In this document: in pieces, positions 45,901 through 54,533 of the stretch
How the letters are laid out: each line of letters opens with the position of its first letter
Position numbering within the stretch: position 1 is the stretch's first letter
Source of the DNA: CAYZTY01 sp964444665
Lineage (GTDB): Bacteria > Planctomycetota > Phycisphaerae > Sedimentisphaerales > CAYZTY01
Assembly: GCA_964444665.1 (NCBI GenBank)
Contig: CAYUIE010000006.1
Span: 123,420-187,419 of the forward strand
Direction of reading: 5' to 3'
DNA: 64,000 bases
Notes under the pieces: generated by a model
What the model saw: the letters and a program-made list of their open reading frames with translations, nothing else
Databases searched by the model: none
Told to the model about the DNA's origin: nothing
Made by a program: the position numbers and the translations under genes

Positions 45901-47416
45901 CAAACTCACGGTTAATGTTAATGTCCAGGCGCTGGGCCTGCTCTTCCAGGAACGAACCTGTGCCGGCGGCGCAGGCATGGTTCATCTCGAAGTCAACAAC
46001 CACGCCGTTCTCAAGTGATATATACTTACTATCCTGCCCGCCGATTTCAAAAATGGTATCTACTTCCGGATTGACTATTGCAGCGCCGGCAGCCTGGGCC
46101 GTAATCTCGTTTATAACGATGTCGGCACCAATGAGATCGCCGGTCAGATATCTGCCCGAACCCGTCGTTGCCGCCCCGAGTATATTAACCTTGCCGGCAA
46201 CCTTCTCGTTGACCATCTTCAGGCCCTCTCTTATGGCTTCAAGGGGTTGGCCTGCGGTCATCAGGTAGGCCTTCGTGAGGAGGCGATTCTGCTTGTCGAT
46301 CACGGCGACATTCGTACTTATTGAGCCGACATCTACACCGAGGAAAGTATCAATGGGTTTTTGGGCATTATCGAGCAAATTCTCATAAACAGGGCTGCGA
46401 GGCGGCGGCAGTGTGGGCTTAAGCAATCGGCCCCGGCGGGCGGCAGTCTGGGCCCCGGTTTTCTGACTGCCGAGCGCCGAGATGATTCGCTCAATGTTAA
46501 TCAAGCCGGCCCCGGCTCGACGAGAGTCCTCACGAGCCATTAAGATCGCCCCAATCGCACCGGTGAAGAAATGCCTCTCCGGGACAAGAAGCTCATCACA
46601 GCCAAGCTCAAAGACTTCCCGCAGAGCTCTTACAACACCTGCGTTTGCCGCGACGCCTCCGGTAAAGATAACGGGCTTTTGAAAATCTCTGCCCGCGAGC
46701 AAATTACTCTTCATGTTTCTGGCCAAGCCCAAACATAGTCCGGCGATAATCTCATGCATAGGAGTAGCCTGCTGCTGAAGGTGAATCATATCACTCTTGG
46801 CGAAGACCGAGCATCGGCCGGCAATCCTTGGTGGTGAGGTGCTCTTTAAAGCAAGTCTGCCGAACTCACCTTCAATATCAATCCCCAAGCGCTGGGCCTG
46901 CTGGTCGAGGAAAGAACCCGTTCCTGCGGCGCAGACTGTGTTTAACTCGAAATCCCGGACACGGCCTCGGCCTTGGCCCAGGTCAAGGAATATCAATTTG
47001 CTGTCCTGGCCACCCATTTCAAGAATAGTTGCTTGCTTCAACTCAGGATAAAGAAGATGTACGGCGGCGGCTTGAGCCAGAACCTCATTGACGAACGGCA
47101 TACCGACAACCTCAGAAATCAAACGCCCCGCTGAACCGGTCGCAACCACAAAAGCAGGATGTTTGACACTGCATTGTTCCAGGAAAAGGCGAAGCTGGTC
47201 GGCCAAGGACTCGGCCGGCTTACCCAAGGTCCTTCTGTAATTACAAAAGACAATGTTGGAATCACCATCCATAGCAACCACGTCACTACTTGTCGAGCCA
47301 ACATCGAAGCCAACATAAATTGTACTCCGCGCTTGAGTAACACGGCTGTGTTCCTCCCGGACAGTGGTCGGCCTTCGGAAAGACGAGCTTACCTGATCCA
47401 CGATTAGCACCTCCAT
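42971..47416 (-). CDS. fused double acyl-CoA dehydratase activase with DUF2229 and dehydratase-like domains
   Basis: 1481 residues in order: ASKHA ATPase 1 (GFDVGSTSSD, VCAAGTGSFLD), ASKHA ATPase 2 (GVDVGSISTN, ACAAGTGSFLE), a cysteine-rich linker (CEHCPNHCEV), DUF2229 (QMCFPVKVAYGH) and a HgdB/D-like C-terminal part (LYIPWMGDSAYGVA, CLPCAMTTGD). Each activase has two cysteines 40 residues apart (about C162/C202 and C482/C522), matching the residues that hold the bridging [4Fe-4S] cluster across a HgdC dimer. The fusion could therefore make an intramolecular pair. The family reduces 2-hydroxyacyl-CoA dehydratases, and the substrate here is unknown. Confidence 0.8.
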   Translation of the reverse strand: MEVLIVDQVSSSFRRPTTVREEHSRVTQARSTIYVGFDVGSTSSDVVAMDGDSNIVFCNYRRTLGKPAESLADQLRLFLEQCSVKHPAFVVATGSAGRLISEVVGMPFVNEVLAQAAAVHLLYPELKQATILEMGGQDSKLIFLDLGQGRGRVRDFELNTVCAAGTGSFLDQQAQRLGIDIEGEFGRLALKSTSPPRIAGRCSVFAKSDMIHLQQQATPMHEIIAGLCLGLARNMKSNLLAGRDFQKPVIFTGGVAANAGVVRALREVFELGCDELLVPERHFFTGAIGAILMAREDSRRAGAGLINIERIISALGSQKTGAQTAARRGRLLKPTLPPPRSPVYENLLDNAQKPIDTFLGVDVGSISTNVAVIDKQNRLLTKAYLMTAGQPLEAIREGLKMVNEKVAGKVNILGAATTGSGRYLTGDLIGADIVINEITAQAAGAAIVNPEVDTIFEIGGQDSKYISLENGVVVDFEMNHACAAGTGSFLEEQAQRLDININREFAELAFASDAPIRLGERCTVFMETDLLGYLQQGAATKDLVAGLSYSIVANYLNRVVGRRKIGDNICFQGGTAFNHAVWAAFEKIIGKPVMVPDHHEVTGAIGAAAIAAKYMEELATKTGGEAESKFKGFDNLAAVNYTVETFTCEHCPNHCEVKRVTIPGSEPLCYGSRCDRYNIKKRQTENTSQLTAAFERRKQLMIEYADLEGRQISPAGNARTIGIPMALSNWQFLPLFASFFRSLGFRIILSGDTNKSTIRNGVETVPAQMCFPVKVAYGHIAELLGKRPDYLFLPSIVSMPDNYPQNKNNQLCPYVQTLPYQVASNLGERLGETKILTAPIRLGEGLKLLTKGFVQIAEELNISSSVARKALKAALAVQAGFEAALRREGAKVIANLGPEEKLFVIVSRPYNGCDFGLNLQMPRKLAHLGVRTIPMDMLDLAEAQLSDADFHSHIYWKYGQNILRAAEIIYRDPRLYGVYLSNFACGPDSFILTFFKDIMGEKPSLQLELDEHSADAGVITRLEAFLESLKNYHPKPVEGLSSTKPGGAVDTRRATVSKAPSPNSATPRRKLYIPWMGDSAYGVAACFRAYGQPAEVLPIADAESLIYGRQFTTGKECLPCAMTTGDMLKVINNPECDPERVAFFMPNASGPCRFGMYNCLQRLILKYVGTPDVPVVSPNQDSKFYREIRQALGAKATGSFTKDLWIACVGVDLLRKVILKLRPFAAQPRYAQTVYEQSLKNWCDAVEKRSSLAELRAIFEDVAKRFETIELDRTTRRPRIGIVGEVYVRCHDYANQYLVDRLEKLGAACDLAPIAEWIYYTNFVRREKAIRGGLLLNRIENNLEDYFQHRYERTLAAPLEERFGRLSERPTEHVIELAKPYMHHSFEGETILSIGKILEYAHDGFGGVVNVMPFTCMPSTIVSTQTNRISRECDNIPILNLAFDGQEDPSLTTRLEAFVEQVRCRQSGNLTAAELIQMNRD

Positions 47417-47896
47417 ATAACTGACAGTTCCTGTTTAGAGCCGGCATTCTATCACTGGTCTCCCTCGTTTTCAACGCCATATTTCAAATTTGCCCACACG
47501 CGGTGCCTGTTAGCTCAACTGTTAGCCCTTTTGTTATATTACGCTGCTATATAACAGGGCAGGAGGCACCCAAAGACCCCCAGCTTCCGAACAAGAGGCA
47601 ATTCACAAGACAAATAACAGGGCTGTGAGGAGCTAACGCACGCATTGCCGTCATAAGTCGCCAAACCTCCTGCGGTTAAACCTTCACGCCTATTTGATTA
47701 ACAAAATCACAGGTTATACGAATACGACTAATAATGAATTAGGTATTAATAGAAATAACAGTACCTGTAGTAAAAACAAGGCAAAAAATTGTCACTTCTC
47801 ATGGCAAAATACTTTCCAAAGGGGTTGTTTTGTTGTAAACTACACGGGTTGTTTTCAGAAGAAAAAGCAATAAGGTTTATAATATTAGGATTAATT
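47417..47896. other. candidate origin region / divergent intergenic gap
   Basis: 480 bp between the minus-strand activase and plus-strand dnaN, the point where the dominant coding strand changes. The right half is AT-rich. The left half holds a nested hairpin (47502-47570). No perfect DnaA box (TTATCCACA-type) was seen, so the origin proposal rests on position and strand bias. Confidence 0.45.
47502..47570. repeat. nested hairpin, possible structured RNA
   Basis: GGTGCCT (47502-47508) pairs with AGGCACC (47564-47570), GCCC (47525-47528) with GGGC (47557-47560), and GTTATAT (47533-47539) with ATATAAC (47549-47555). GTTAGCTC (47509-47516) could also pair with GAGCTAAC near 47630. Several independent arms nest correctly, which is unlikely by chance. 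Function unknown. Confidence 0.45.
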
Positions 47897-49003
47897 ATGA
47901 AAGTAAATTTTAATAAAACAGCTCTTCATGAGGCCCTTGGTCTGGTAACAAGTGTTGTGCCGAGCCGAACGCCCAAACCCATTCTGAAATCCATCCGGAT
48001 AAATGCCACCGAAGAAAAAGTGTGTCTCTCCGCAACGAACCTTGAAACAGGGATAAACTATGATTTGAACCAGGTTGAGGTAGCACGGCCGGGCGATGCT
48101 GTTTTGCCAGCGGATCGGTTTGCGGCTATTGTACGGGAGAGTACCGATGATGTTGTAAATCTGGAGACGTCGGAAGCCGGCTGCAGGATAAAAGGCGCGG
48201 ACAGTCAGTTTACTATGTATACGCAGGACCCGCAGCAGTATCCTGCGGTGCCGGATTTTGATGGAAAACCCGAGTTGGAGATTACTCTTGCAAAACTACA
48301 GGAGGGTATTGGGCTAAGCTTGTTTGCTGTGGCAAAGGAAAGCACGAGGTATGCATTGAATGGGATTTTGTGGGAGGCAAAGGGGAAAAAACTATCTCTT
48401 GTTGCCACGGACGGAAGAAGACTAGCGCGAAGCAAGGTTGAGATAGCAGCAAAAGCTACGGGACAATTGGCATCAGGCGGAGCAATAGTACCTGCAAAAA
48501 CGATGGCCTTGCTGGATAGGTTAGGAGGAGACGAGAAGGAGATAGTTGCTGTGAAGATTGCGGGCAACCAAATTCTAATTCGCTGTGGTAACGTCGTTGT
48601 GAGCTCGAACCTTGTGGAGGGCAACTTCCCGCAGTATGAAGATATTATACCCGAAGGCTATGACAAGAAACTTGTGTTGAAGACGGAAGCGACGCTGAGT
48701 GCGGTAAGGCGAGCGGCGCTTTTGACCAACGAAGACTCGCGCGGCGTAAAAATGTCTATTTCGAAAGACACTCTGGTTTTTACTTCACGGGCGCCGGAAA
48801 TGGGTGATGCCCAGATTGAAATGGCGGTTGAATATAAAGGCGAGCCGATAGAGGTAGCGTTTAATCCGCAGTTCCTGATAGACGTTCTGCGAGTGATGAA
48901 ATCTGCTGAGTTTGAGTTAGAACTGGGACAACCGGATCGGCCGGGCTTGTTTAGGATTGGTGCAAACTTTATTTACGTAGTAATGCCAATTAACATAAGC
49001 TGA
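47897..49003 (+). CDS. dnaN: DNA polymerase III sliding clamp (beta subunit)
   Basis: 368 residues from ATG 47897. The longer frame beginning at 47789 adds a non-homologous N-terminus. The start MKVNFNKTALHEALG and internal LSLVATDGRRLA and the C-terminal VVMPINIS match the beta clamp, which encircles DNA and tethers the replicase. It is followed 4 bp later by a DciA-like gene and then gyrB, the classic origin neighbourhood. No dnaA is in the window. Confidence 0.93.
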   Translation: MKVNFNKTALHEALGLVTSVVPSRTPKPILKSIRINATEEKVCLSATNLETGINYDLNQVEVARPGDAVLPADRFAAIVRESTDDVVNLETSEAGCRIKGADSQFTMYTQDPQQYPAVPDFDGKPELEITLAKLQEGIGLSLFAVAKESTRYALNGILWEAKGKKLSLVATDGRRLARSKVEIAAKATGQLASGGAIVPAKTMALLDRLGGDEKEIVAVKIAGNQILIRCGNVVVSSNLVEGNFPQYEDIIPEGYDKKLVLKTEATLSAVRRAALLTNEDSRGVKMSISKDTLVFTSRAPEMGDAQIEMAVEYKGEPIEVAFNPQFLIDVLRVMKSAEFELELGQPDRPGLFRIGANFIYVVMPINIS

Positions 49004-49006
49004 GTT

Positions 49007-49411
49007 ATGGATAGGTTGGAGGAAAAGAGGGCTACGAGCTATTTAAAGGGCAATCGGAAAGGCGCAGACATTGTAAGGCGGCCGGGCAAAGAGAGCAAGC
49101 TTGGGGAAGTGGTATCCGAGTATATAACGCAGCATGTCAAGCCCCGGCAGACGTACTTCTCCGAGATAGCGGGGATATGGAACGAGTTGCTGCCGGCCGA
49201 TCTGCGGACTCACTGTGTCCTGAAGGATTTTACCGAAGGTAGGCTGTATGTGTCGGTTGACTCGTCGGCCTATATGTATGAGCTGAAATTAATGAGTAGT
49301 GATTTGCTTCGGGAAATTCGGCAAAGATTACGGGGCACTCAAGGTAGTAGAGTTGGGCAGGCGGCAGAAGAAATAAAACCGATTCGGCAGCTTAAGTTTA
49401 TACCGGGATGA
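49007..49411 (+). CDS. DUF721/DciA-like replicative helicase-loading protein
   Basis: 134 residues. The core (GIWNELLPADLRTHCVLKDFTEGRLYVSVDSSAYMYELKLMS) matches DUF721, whose member DciA helps load DnaB. A KH-like fold is expected. It lies between dnaN and gyrB with very short gaps, so the three are probably one transcript. Confidence 0.75.
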   Translation: MDRLEEKRATSYLKGNRKGADIVRRPGKESKLGEVVSEYITQHVKPRQTYFSEIAGIWNELLPADLRTHCVLKDFTEGRLYVSVDSSAYMYELKLMSSDLLREIRQRLRGTQGSRVGQAAEEIKPIRQLKFIPG

Positions 49412-49450
49412 TGGTATAGGGATTTTATGGGGGATAGGTAAAACGGAACA

Positions 49451-51877
49451 ATGAAGCAACACAGGTACGATGCAAGTAATATAAGAATCCTCGGCGGACT
49501 CGATGCGGTGCGCAAAAGGCCGGATATGTACATTGGTGACCGGCAACAGGGTGGGCTGCATCATTTGCTTTATGAGGTTGTCGACAATTCCATTGACGAG
49601 GCGATGGCCGGACAGTGTGATAAAATAATAGTCAGAGCGAGCATAGATGGAAGTTGTTCAGTCGAGGATAACGGACGGGGAATACCCGTTGAGGAACACA
49701 AACAGGCGGGGAAGAGCGCTTTGGAGGTGGTGCTTACTACTTTGCATGCAGGGGGAAAATTCGATAAGGAAAGCTACCAGGTATCCGGCGGGTTGCACGG
49801 TGTTGGACTGAGTGTTGTCAATGCACTGTCGGAATGGCTGGAGGCTGATGTTTGCCGTGACGGGAAGGAATATCATTTTGAGTGCCAGCGCGGCAAGGCT
49901 AAAGCGCCCGTCAAAGAGGTCGGTACGACGAGTAAACGGGGAACAAGGATAGCTTTTAAGGCGGATGAAGAGATATTCGGGGAGGTAGAATTCCAGTACG
50001 ATACGCTGTTGAAGCGCCTCAGGGAGATGGCATATCTGAGCGCTGGCGTTCAGATTACCTTTATTGACGAGAGGGTGGGAAAGAAAGAAGTATTTGAATT
50101 CGACGAAGGTATCAAGGCCTTTGTTAAGCATCTTAATGAGGGAAAGAATCCACTGCATCAAAGGATAATATACTTTGCGAAGGATGCACCGGGCGAACGG
50201 CTCAATTGCGAGATAGCGCTGCAGTATAACACAGGATATACGGAAAATATCCTGGCGTTTGCCAACAATATCCGCAATATCGACGGAGGGACGCATCTCT
50301 CAGGATTCAAGACGGCTCTGACGCGGACAATGAATGTCTACGCGAAAAATGCCAACTTATTGAAACATTCACGCGGAATGTTTGGTGAGGACCTTCGTGA
50401 AGGGCTGACTGCAGTTATTTCGGTGAAGGTTGCCGAGCCTCACTTTGAGGCTCAGACGAAAGTGCGTTTGAGCAATCCGGAAGTCGGCAGTTTCGTGGAG
50501 ACGACAGTTAACGAGCAGTTGGGGCACTTTCTGGAGGAGAATCCTTCGGAAGCCAAGCAGATACTGAACAAGGCGTTGCAGGCGGCTGCGGCCCGGCAGG
50601 CGGCGAGAAAGGCGCGCGAGCTTACCAGGCGCAAGGGGGCACTGAGCAGTGGGAGTTTGCCCGGCAAGCTATGGGACTGCTCCAAGAAAGATCCGACGGA
50701 TACCGAGCTTTTTATTGTCGAGGGACCGTCTGCCGGTGGGTCGGCGAAGGCCGGAAGGAACCGGGAAACTCAGGCAATTCTGCCGCTGCGCGGCAAGATA
50801 ATAAACGTCGAGAAGGCAAGGATTGAGAAAGTGCTTGGCTTCGAGGAAATAAGAGTTATCATAAGCGCGCTCGGTACGGGAATCGGAGTTGATGACTTCG
50901 ATTTGAAAAAGTGCAGGTACGAGAAGATAGTTCTTATGACAGACGCCGATATCGACGGTGCGCACATAAGGACACTGCTTCTTACATTTCTCTTCCGTCA
51001 GATGCCTGAGTTGTTATTCAATGAAAGGGTGTATATAGCCCAGCCGCCGCTTTATGGAATTACTTTCAAGAATAATAGAAAGACCGAGTACGTTATCAGC
51101 GAAGCCGAGATGCGAAAGCGGTTGATAACACGAGGCCTGGAGGGAACAAAATTTATTATCGGTGGCAAGCGCCGTATTGAAGTGGCCGGCGAGGAGTTGG
51201 AAGAGTTGGTCAAGATGTTCAGCGAGGTGGAACGCATCATAACGGTATTGAGCAGGCGCGGTATTATTTTCCGTGACTTTGTAGAAAATTACTATGACGG
51301 CAGAAGAGTGCCGGTTTATTTTGTTCGCGCCGAGGGCCGAAGGGAATTCTGTTATGACGAAGAGGAATATGAGAAGCAGATTTCGCAAATGAGAGCGCAA
51401 GCCGAGTTTGATGCCGATAGTGAAGGGCCTGGAAGTTCGTTTGGGGAGGAATTGCATGAAGTTGTTCGGCTAAACGAAATGAACAGTCGGTTCCAGGAAA
51501 GATACGAGCTTGATTTGCGAGATTTTTTGACTCGTTCGACGGAATCAGCCTCGGGGGAGGAAACACAGGCACGTTTCAGTCTTGTTAACGATGGCGATAG
51601 CTATGATGTGGGCAGTCTGGCTGAAATTTGTTCTAAGATAAGGCAGATTGGGGGCAAGGGAATAGAGATTAAACGATTCAAAGGTCTTGGTGAGATGAAT
51701 GCTGATCAGCTTTGGGAGACAACGATGGACCCCATGCGACGGACGCTGCTGAGAGTGAAGATAGAGGATGCAGGAGAGGCAGACAGGCTTTTTAGTATTC
51801 TGATGGGTGATGACGTCGAGCAGAGACGTATCTTCATTCAGGAGCATGCGCTGGAGGTTCAAAATCTGGATGTGTGA
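49451..51877 (+). CDS. gyrB: DNA gyrase subunit B
   Basis: 808 residues. GHKL ATPase motifs (EVVDNSIDEA, EDNGRGIPV, GGLHGVGLSVVNALS) precede the transducer, then the Toprim domain with EGPSAGGSA (the usual EGDSAGGSA has D where this has P), LPLRGKIINVEKA and DADIDGAHIRTLLLTF. An insert of about 170 residues before the final KGLGEMNADQLW is like that in many Gram-negative GyrB. No gyrA is adjacent. The D-to-P change sits next to the catalytic glutamate. Confidence 0.93.
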   Translation: MKQHRYDASNIRILGGLDAVRKRPDMYIGDRQQGGLHHLLYEVVDNSIDEAMAGQCDKIIVRASIDGSCSVEDNGRGIPVEEHKQAGKSALEVVLTTLHAGGKFDKESYQVSGGLHGVGLSVVNALSEWLEADVCRDGKEYHFECQRGKAKAPVKEVGTTSKRGTRIAFKADEEIFGEVEFQYDTLLKRLREMAYLSAGVQITFIDERVGKKEVFEFDEGIKAFVKHLNEGKNPLHQRIIYFAKDAPGERLNCEIALQYNTGYTENILAFANNIRNIDGGTHLSGFKTALTRTMNVYAKNANLLKHSRGMFGEDLREGLTAVISVKVAEPHFEAQTKVRLSNPEVGSFVETTVNEQLGHFLEENPSEAKQILNKALQAAAARQAARKARELTRRKGALSSGSLPGKLWDCSKKDPTDTELFIVEGPSAGGSAKAGRNRETQAILPLRGKIINVEKARIEKVLGFEEIRVIISALGTGIGVDDFDLKKCRYEKIVLMTDADIDGAHIRTLLLTFLFRQMPELLFNERVYIAQPPLYGITFKNNRKTEYVISEAEMRKRLITRGLEGTKFIIGGKRRIEVAGEELEELVKMFSEVERIITVLSRRGIIFRDFVENYYDGRRVPVYFVRAEGRREFCYDEEEYEKQISQMRAQAEFDADSEGPGSSFGEELHEVVRLNEMNSRFQERYELDLRDFLTRSTESASGEETQARFSLVNDGDSYDVGSLAEICSKIRQIGGKGIEIKRFKGLGEMNADQLWETTMDPMRRTLLRVKIEDAGEADRLFSILMGDDVEQRRIFIQEHALEVQNLDV

Positions 51878-52000
51878 GTTCTGCCCCACCGTGGGGCTCT
51901 CGAGCAGAGGGACAGTTGTGAGTTTTCCTTGCAAAAACCGGTTGCCGTAAAGAAAATGGATTTGGTCCCTTTAGTTCTTAACGGCAGGAAGGAGGCGCAA

Positions 52001-52711
52001 ATGAGTCGCTTGGCTTGTGTATTAAAGGATATTAGGCAAGACTCTCGCCGTGAGCGAAGCTGGTTAGTTAGAGCCTTGGTTTTGTCGGTGGTAATTTTCT
52101 TTGTGGGTTGCGGCGGGGTTAGACGAAGTGCTGGCGAAAGGCGGCCTGAGAAGGAGGTTGGCCTAACGACGGTCGAGCAGAGGGAAGCCGCTCTGATTAG
52201 GCGGATTGAGCATAAGTTTGAAAATCCGGAGGCTCATTTCGAACTGGGCAAACTGTATCAGGCCAGAGGCATGTGGGAAAAGGCGGATTACGAATACAGT
52301 ATTGTGCTTGGTTTGATGCCGAGCCATCGAGGAGCGCAGGCAGCTTTTGTCAAAATGATGATAGATCGCGGTGAAATGAAAAAGTCGGCCATTTATGCGG
52401 GTAATTATATAAATAAAGCGGCCGGCTCGGCGGAGGGTTCACTTGCGCTGGGCCGGGCATTTCAGGAGCAGGGATTAGTTGATTATGCGAGTGTGTGCTA
52501 TCAGCAGGCGCTGCGTTTGGCGCCTAACTCAGCAGCGGTTCACAAGCATATGGGGTATTATTATCTGAGCAGGAATGATAAGGCCCGGGCGCTGGAGCAT
52601 TTGAAGCGCAGTTTTCAGCTTGACCCATACCAGCCGGAGGTTGCGGGCGAGCTTGGCCGGCACGGCATAGTGGTCAGGGTTCCGCGAGATATGGAGCCGG
52701 CCGCAAAATAG
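52001..52711 (+). CDS. TPR-repeat lipoprotein
   Basis: 236 residues from ATG 52001, chosen because AAGGAGG is 5 bp upstream; a longer frame from 51929 lacks such a site. A basic N-terminus is followed by a lipoprotein signal (ALVLSVVIFFVGCGG) and then three or four TPR units (FELGKLYQARGMWEKADYEY, ALGRAFQEQGLVDYASVCYQ, MGYYYLSRNDKARALEHL). Probably a periplasmic scaffold. It follows gyrB by about 120 bp. Confidence 0.75.
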   Translation: MSRLACVLKDIRQDSRRERSWLVRALVLSVVIFFVGCGGVRRSAGERRPEKEVGLTTVEQREAALIRRIEHKFENPEAHFELGKLYQARGMWEKADYEYSIVLGLMPSHRGAQAAFVKMMIDRGEMKKSAIYAGNYINKAAGSAEGSLALGRAFQEQGLVDYASVCYQQALRLAPNSAAVHKHMGYYYLSRNDKARALEHLKRSFQLDPYQPEVAGELGRHGIVVRVPRDMEPAAK

Positions 52712-52982
52712 CTGTACAAGACCTTAAGAATGCAGAGAGAGTAAATTGGAAAGTAGTTAAGAAATCCTTCTTCATCATTTCAGGGCTGGCTTTAGGATGG
52801 CAATAAGGGGGAGTCGGGAAATGTGCAGGAAATAGAGTCTGGTAGCTGGAGAGATTGCTTACGGGAAGTTTGGGACAACAAGCTCCTTATGGCCTTTTCT
52901 TGCGGCCGAGTCTTAGGCCCTGGTGGCCTTGCGAAGACAAAGATATTAAATATTCAACTATTTCTAAGTTAATCGATGCGGG

Positions 52983-54533
52983 TTAAGGTTCTGGTTCTTC
53001 TACGACGCAGTTAGGATCTTCCGGATTGTTGCACTTGGCCCAATCCTCAACAACGAGCTTCAAGTCCTCGAAATCAACATAACAGTCACCGTTGACGTCA
53101 CCAACAAGGCCAAGGCCGTAAGGCAAAACAGAGGCACCAGGATTATTGGGGTCGTCACAATAAGCAATTAAAAGTTGGTCAAAGCGGCGAAATTCAAAGG
53201 CTATGACGTCGAAGAAGGCCTGATTTGCCTTCCACTTGAACCTGCGTACTCCTCCAAATAAGTTAAAGGGAGTGGCCCAGCCGCTCCAGAAATTCTTATC
53301 GTTGGGCTCCGGCGTTTCCTCCTCGATAAGAGCCAACTGCGTACTATCATCGACGTAGAGACCTATGGAAGCATCTCCGTACTTGCAATTCAAGAAGGCC
53401 CTTACTTTGTACAGACCATTCGTGTCACTAGTAACATGGACGTCGTAGACCATCCACTCGTCGGTGTCGATATAACGGACATCGCCGACGTTCCAGTCGA
53501 TATCAGGCCCATCGTGGTCAGATTCACCAGTTCGCGCGTTCGTTTCATAAGCGACGTCGTAGTCACCGGCGAGAATGAGGGTGCTGATGCCTGGCGGCTC
53601 AAGTTGTATAGGCGTTTCATCCGCCCAGATACCCGAAAAATTGGGGTCATCAATAGTGTTAACCTCAAAAGCTATAAGTCGTCTCTTTGCACTTTTAAGC
53701 TGGATGCCGTTAATCATGTTGCTATAGCTAAGCACAACGCAGTTGGGATCCCAAAGACATGGTATAGCTGCAAAGTTGGGGTCCGCGTCAATCCAGACAT
53801 CGCGGAATACAATGTAGTTCTTGCCTTCTATCCATGCAGCCTCGGTACCTCCGATCAGAAAACCGCTTTGAAAGGTTCCATTGGAATCCCTGATAGTGAA
53901 GCTTCCGGCCTCACTTGCCAGGACGTAAACATCAAAGATGCCTCCGTAAGCCATTGTGCCCCATAAGCATAAGCCGGGGTTGGGGTCAGTCGGACCGCCG
54001 GATTTAACAAAGCCGTCGCCGAGTAGGTCGCCCTCGCCTCCGGTTATGTAGTCGTGCGTACAAGGGTCGGCGATGAAAATGGCCCTTGCATAGGTTCCCG
54101 GAGTTCCGGGCTCGTTGATATCCTCGCATCTGGGCGAGGCCATCAGATTGCCTTCGCCCTGATAATAACCGTTCCAACAAACGATAGTCCATTCTGGATT
54201 TCCAACCGGTCCTTGGCCGCAGTAGCAGGGGTCGGATGCGTTGCCGTTTATATCGATATTAATCACTTCATAAACAACCGGCCCACCACCACCACCAATC
54301 CAGGGGTGCTCGCAACTTCTATCGCCCGGCTCGTTACATCGCCACCAGTCATCACCTATATCTTTAATATCTTTGAAGTTCACATAACAATCAGCGCTGA
54401 AATCGCCGGGCAGGTTCCAGCCGTACTTGTAAATCTGCTCGCAGGTCTCTGGCTTCCACGGCTCCGTGGCTGGAGTGCAAATGTTGCTGATGAGGATAAT
54501 CAATAAAATGAAAAAAGACTTTTTCACTGACAT
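52983..54533 (-). CDS. secreted protein bracketed by single dockerin units
   Basis: 516 residues from ATG 54533, which has AAAGGAGG upstream; an upstream frame start is less likely. After a signal peptide (SFFILLIILISNICTPA) comes one dockerin-like unit (GDFSADCYVNFKDIKDIGDDW). The body is a beta-rich region of several hundred residues with no family I can name. A second unit (GDVNGDCYVDFEDLKLVVEDW) lies near the C-terminus. Usually the two halves of a dockerin are adjacent. It is the only minus-strand gene in the right part of the window. Confidence 0.7.
   Translation of the reverse strand: MSVKKSFFILLIILISNICTPATEPWKPETCEQIYKYGWNLPGDFSADCYVNFKDIKDIGDDWWRCNEPGDRSCEHPWIGGGGGPVVYEVINIDINGNASDPCYCGQGPVGNPEWTIVCWNGYYQGEGNLMASPRCEDINEPGTPGTYARAIFIADPCTHDYITGGEGDLLGDGFVKSGGPTDPNPGLCLWGTMAYGGIFDVYVLASEAGSFTIRDSNGTFQSGFLIGGTEAAWIEGKNYIVFRDVWIDADPNFAAIPCLWDPNCVVLSYSNMINGIQLKSAKRRLIAFEVNTIDDPNFSGIWADETPIQLEPPGISTLILAGDYDVAYETNARTGESDHDGPDIDWNVGDVRYIDTDEWMVYDVHVTSDTNGLYKVRAFLNCKYGDASIGLYVDDSTQLALIEEETPEPNDKNFWSGWATPFNLFGGVRRFKWKANQAFFDVIAFEFRRFDQLLIAYCDDPNNPGASVLPYGLGLVGDVNGDCYVDFEDLKLVVEDWAKCNNPEDPNCVVEEPEP

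Noticed and set aside
47417..47896. DnaA boxes
   Set aside because: No close match to TTATCCACA was found; the nearest, TTGCCCACA, differs at two positions.
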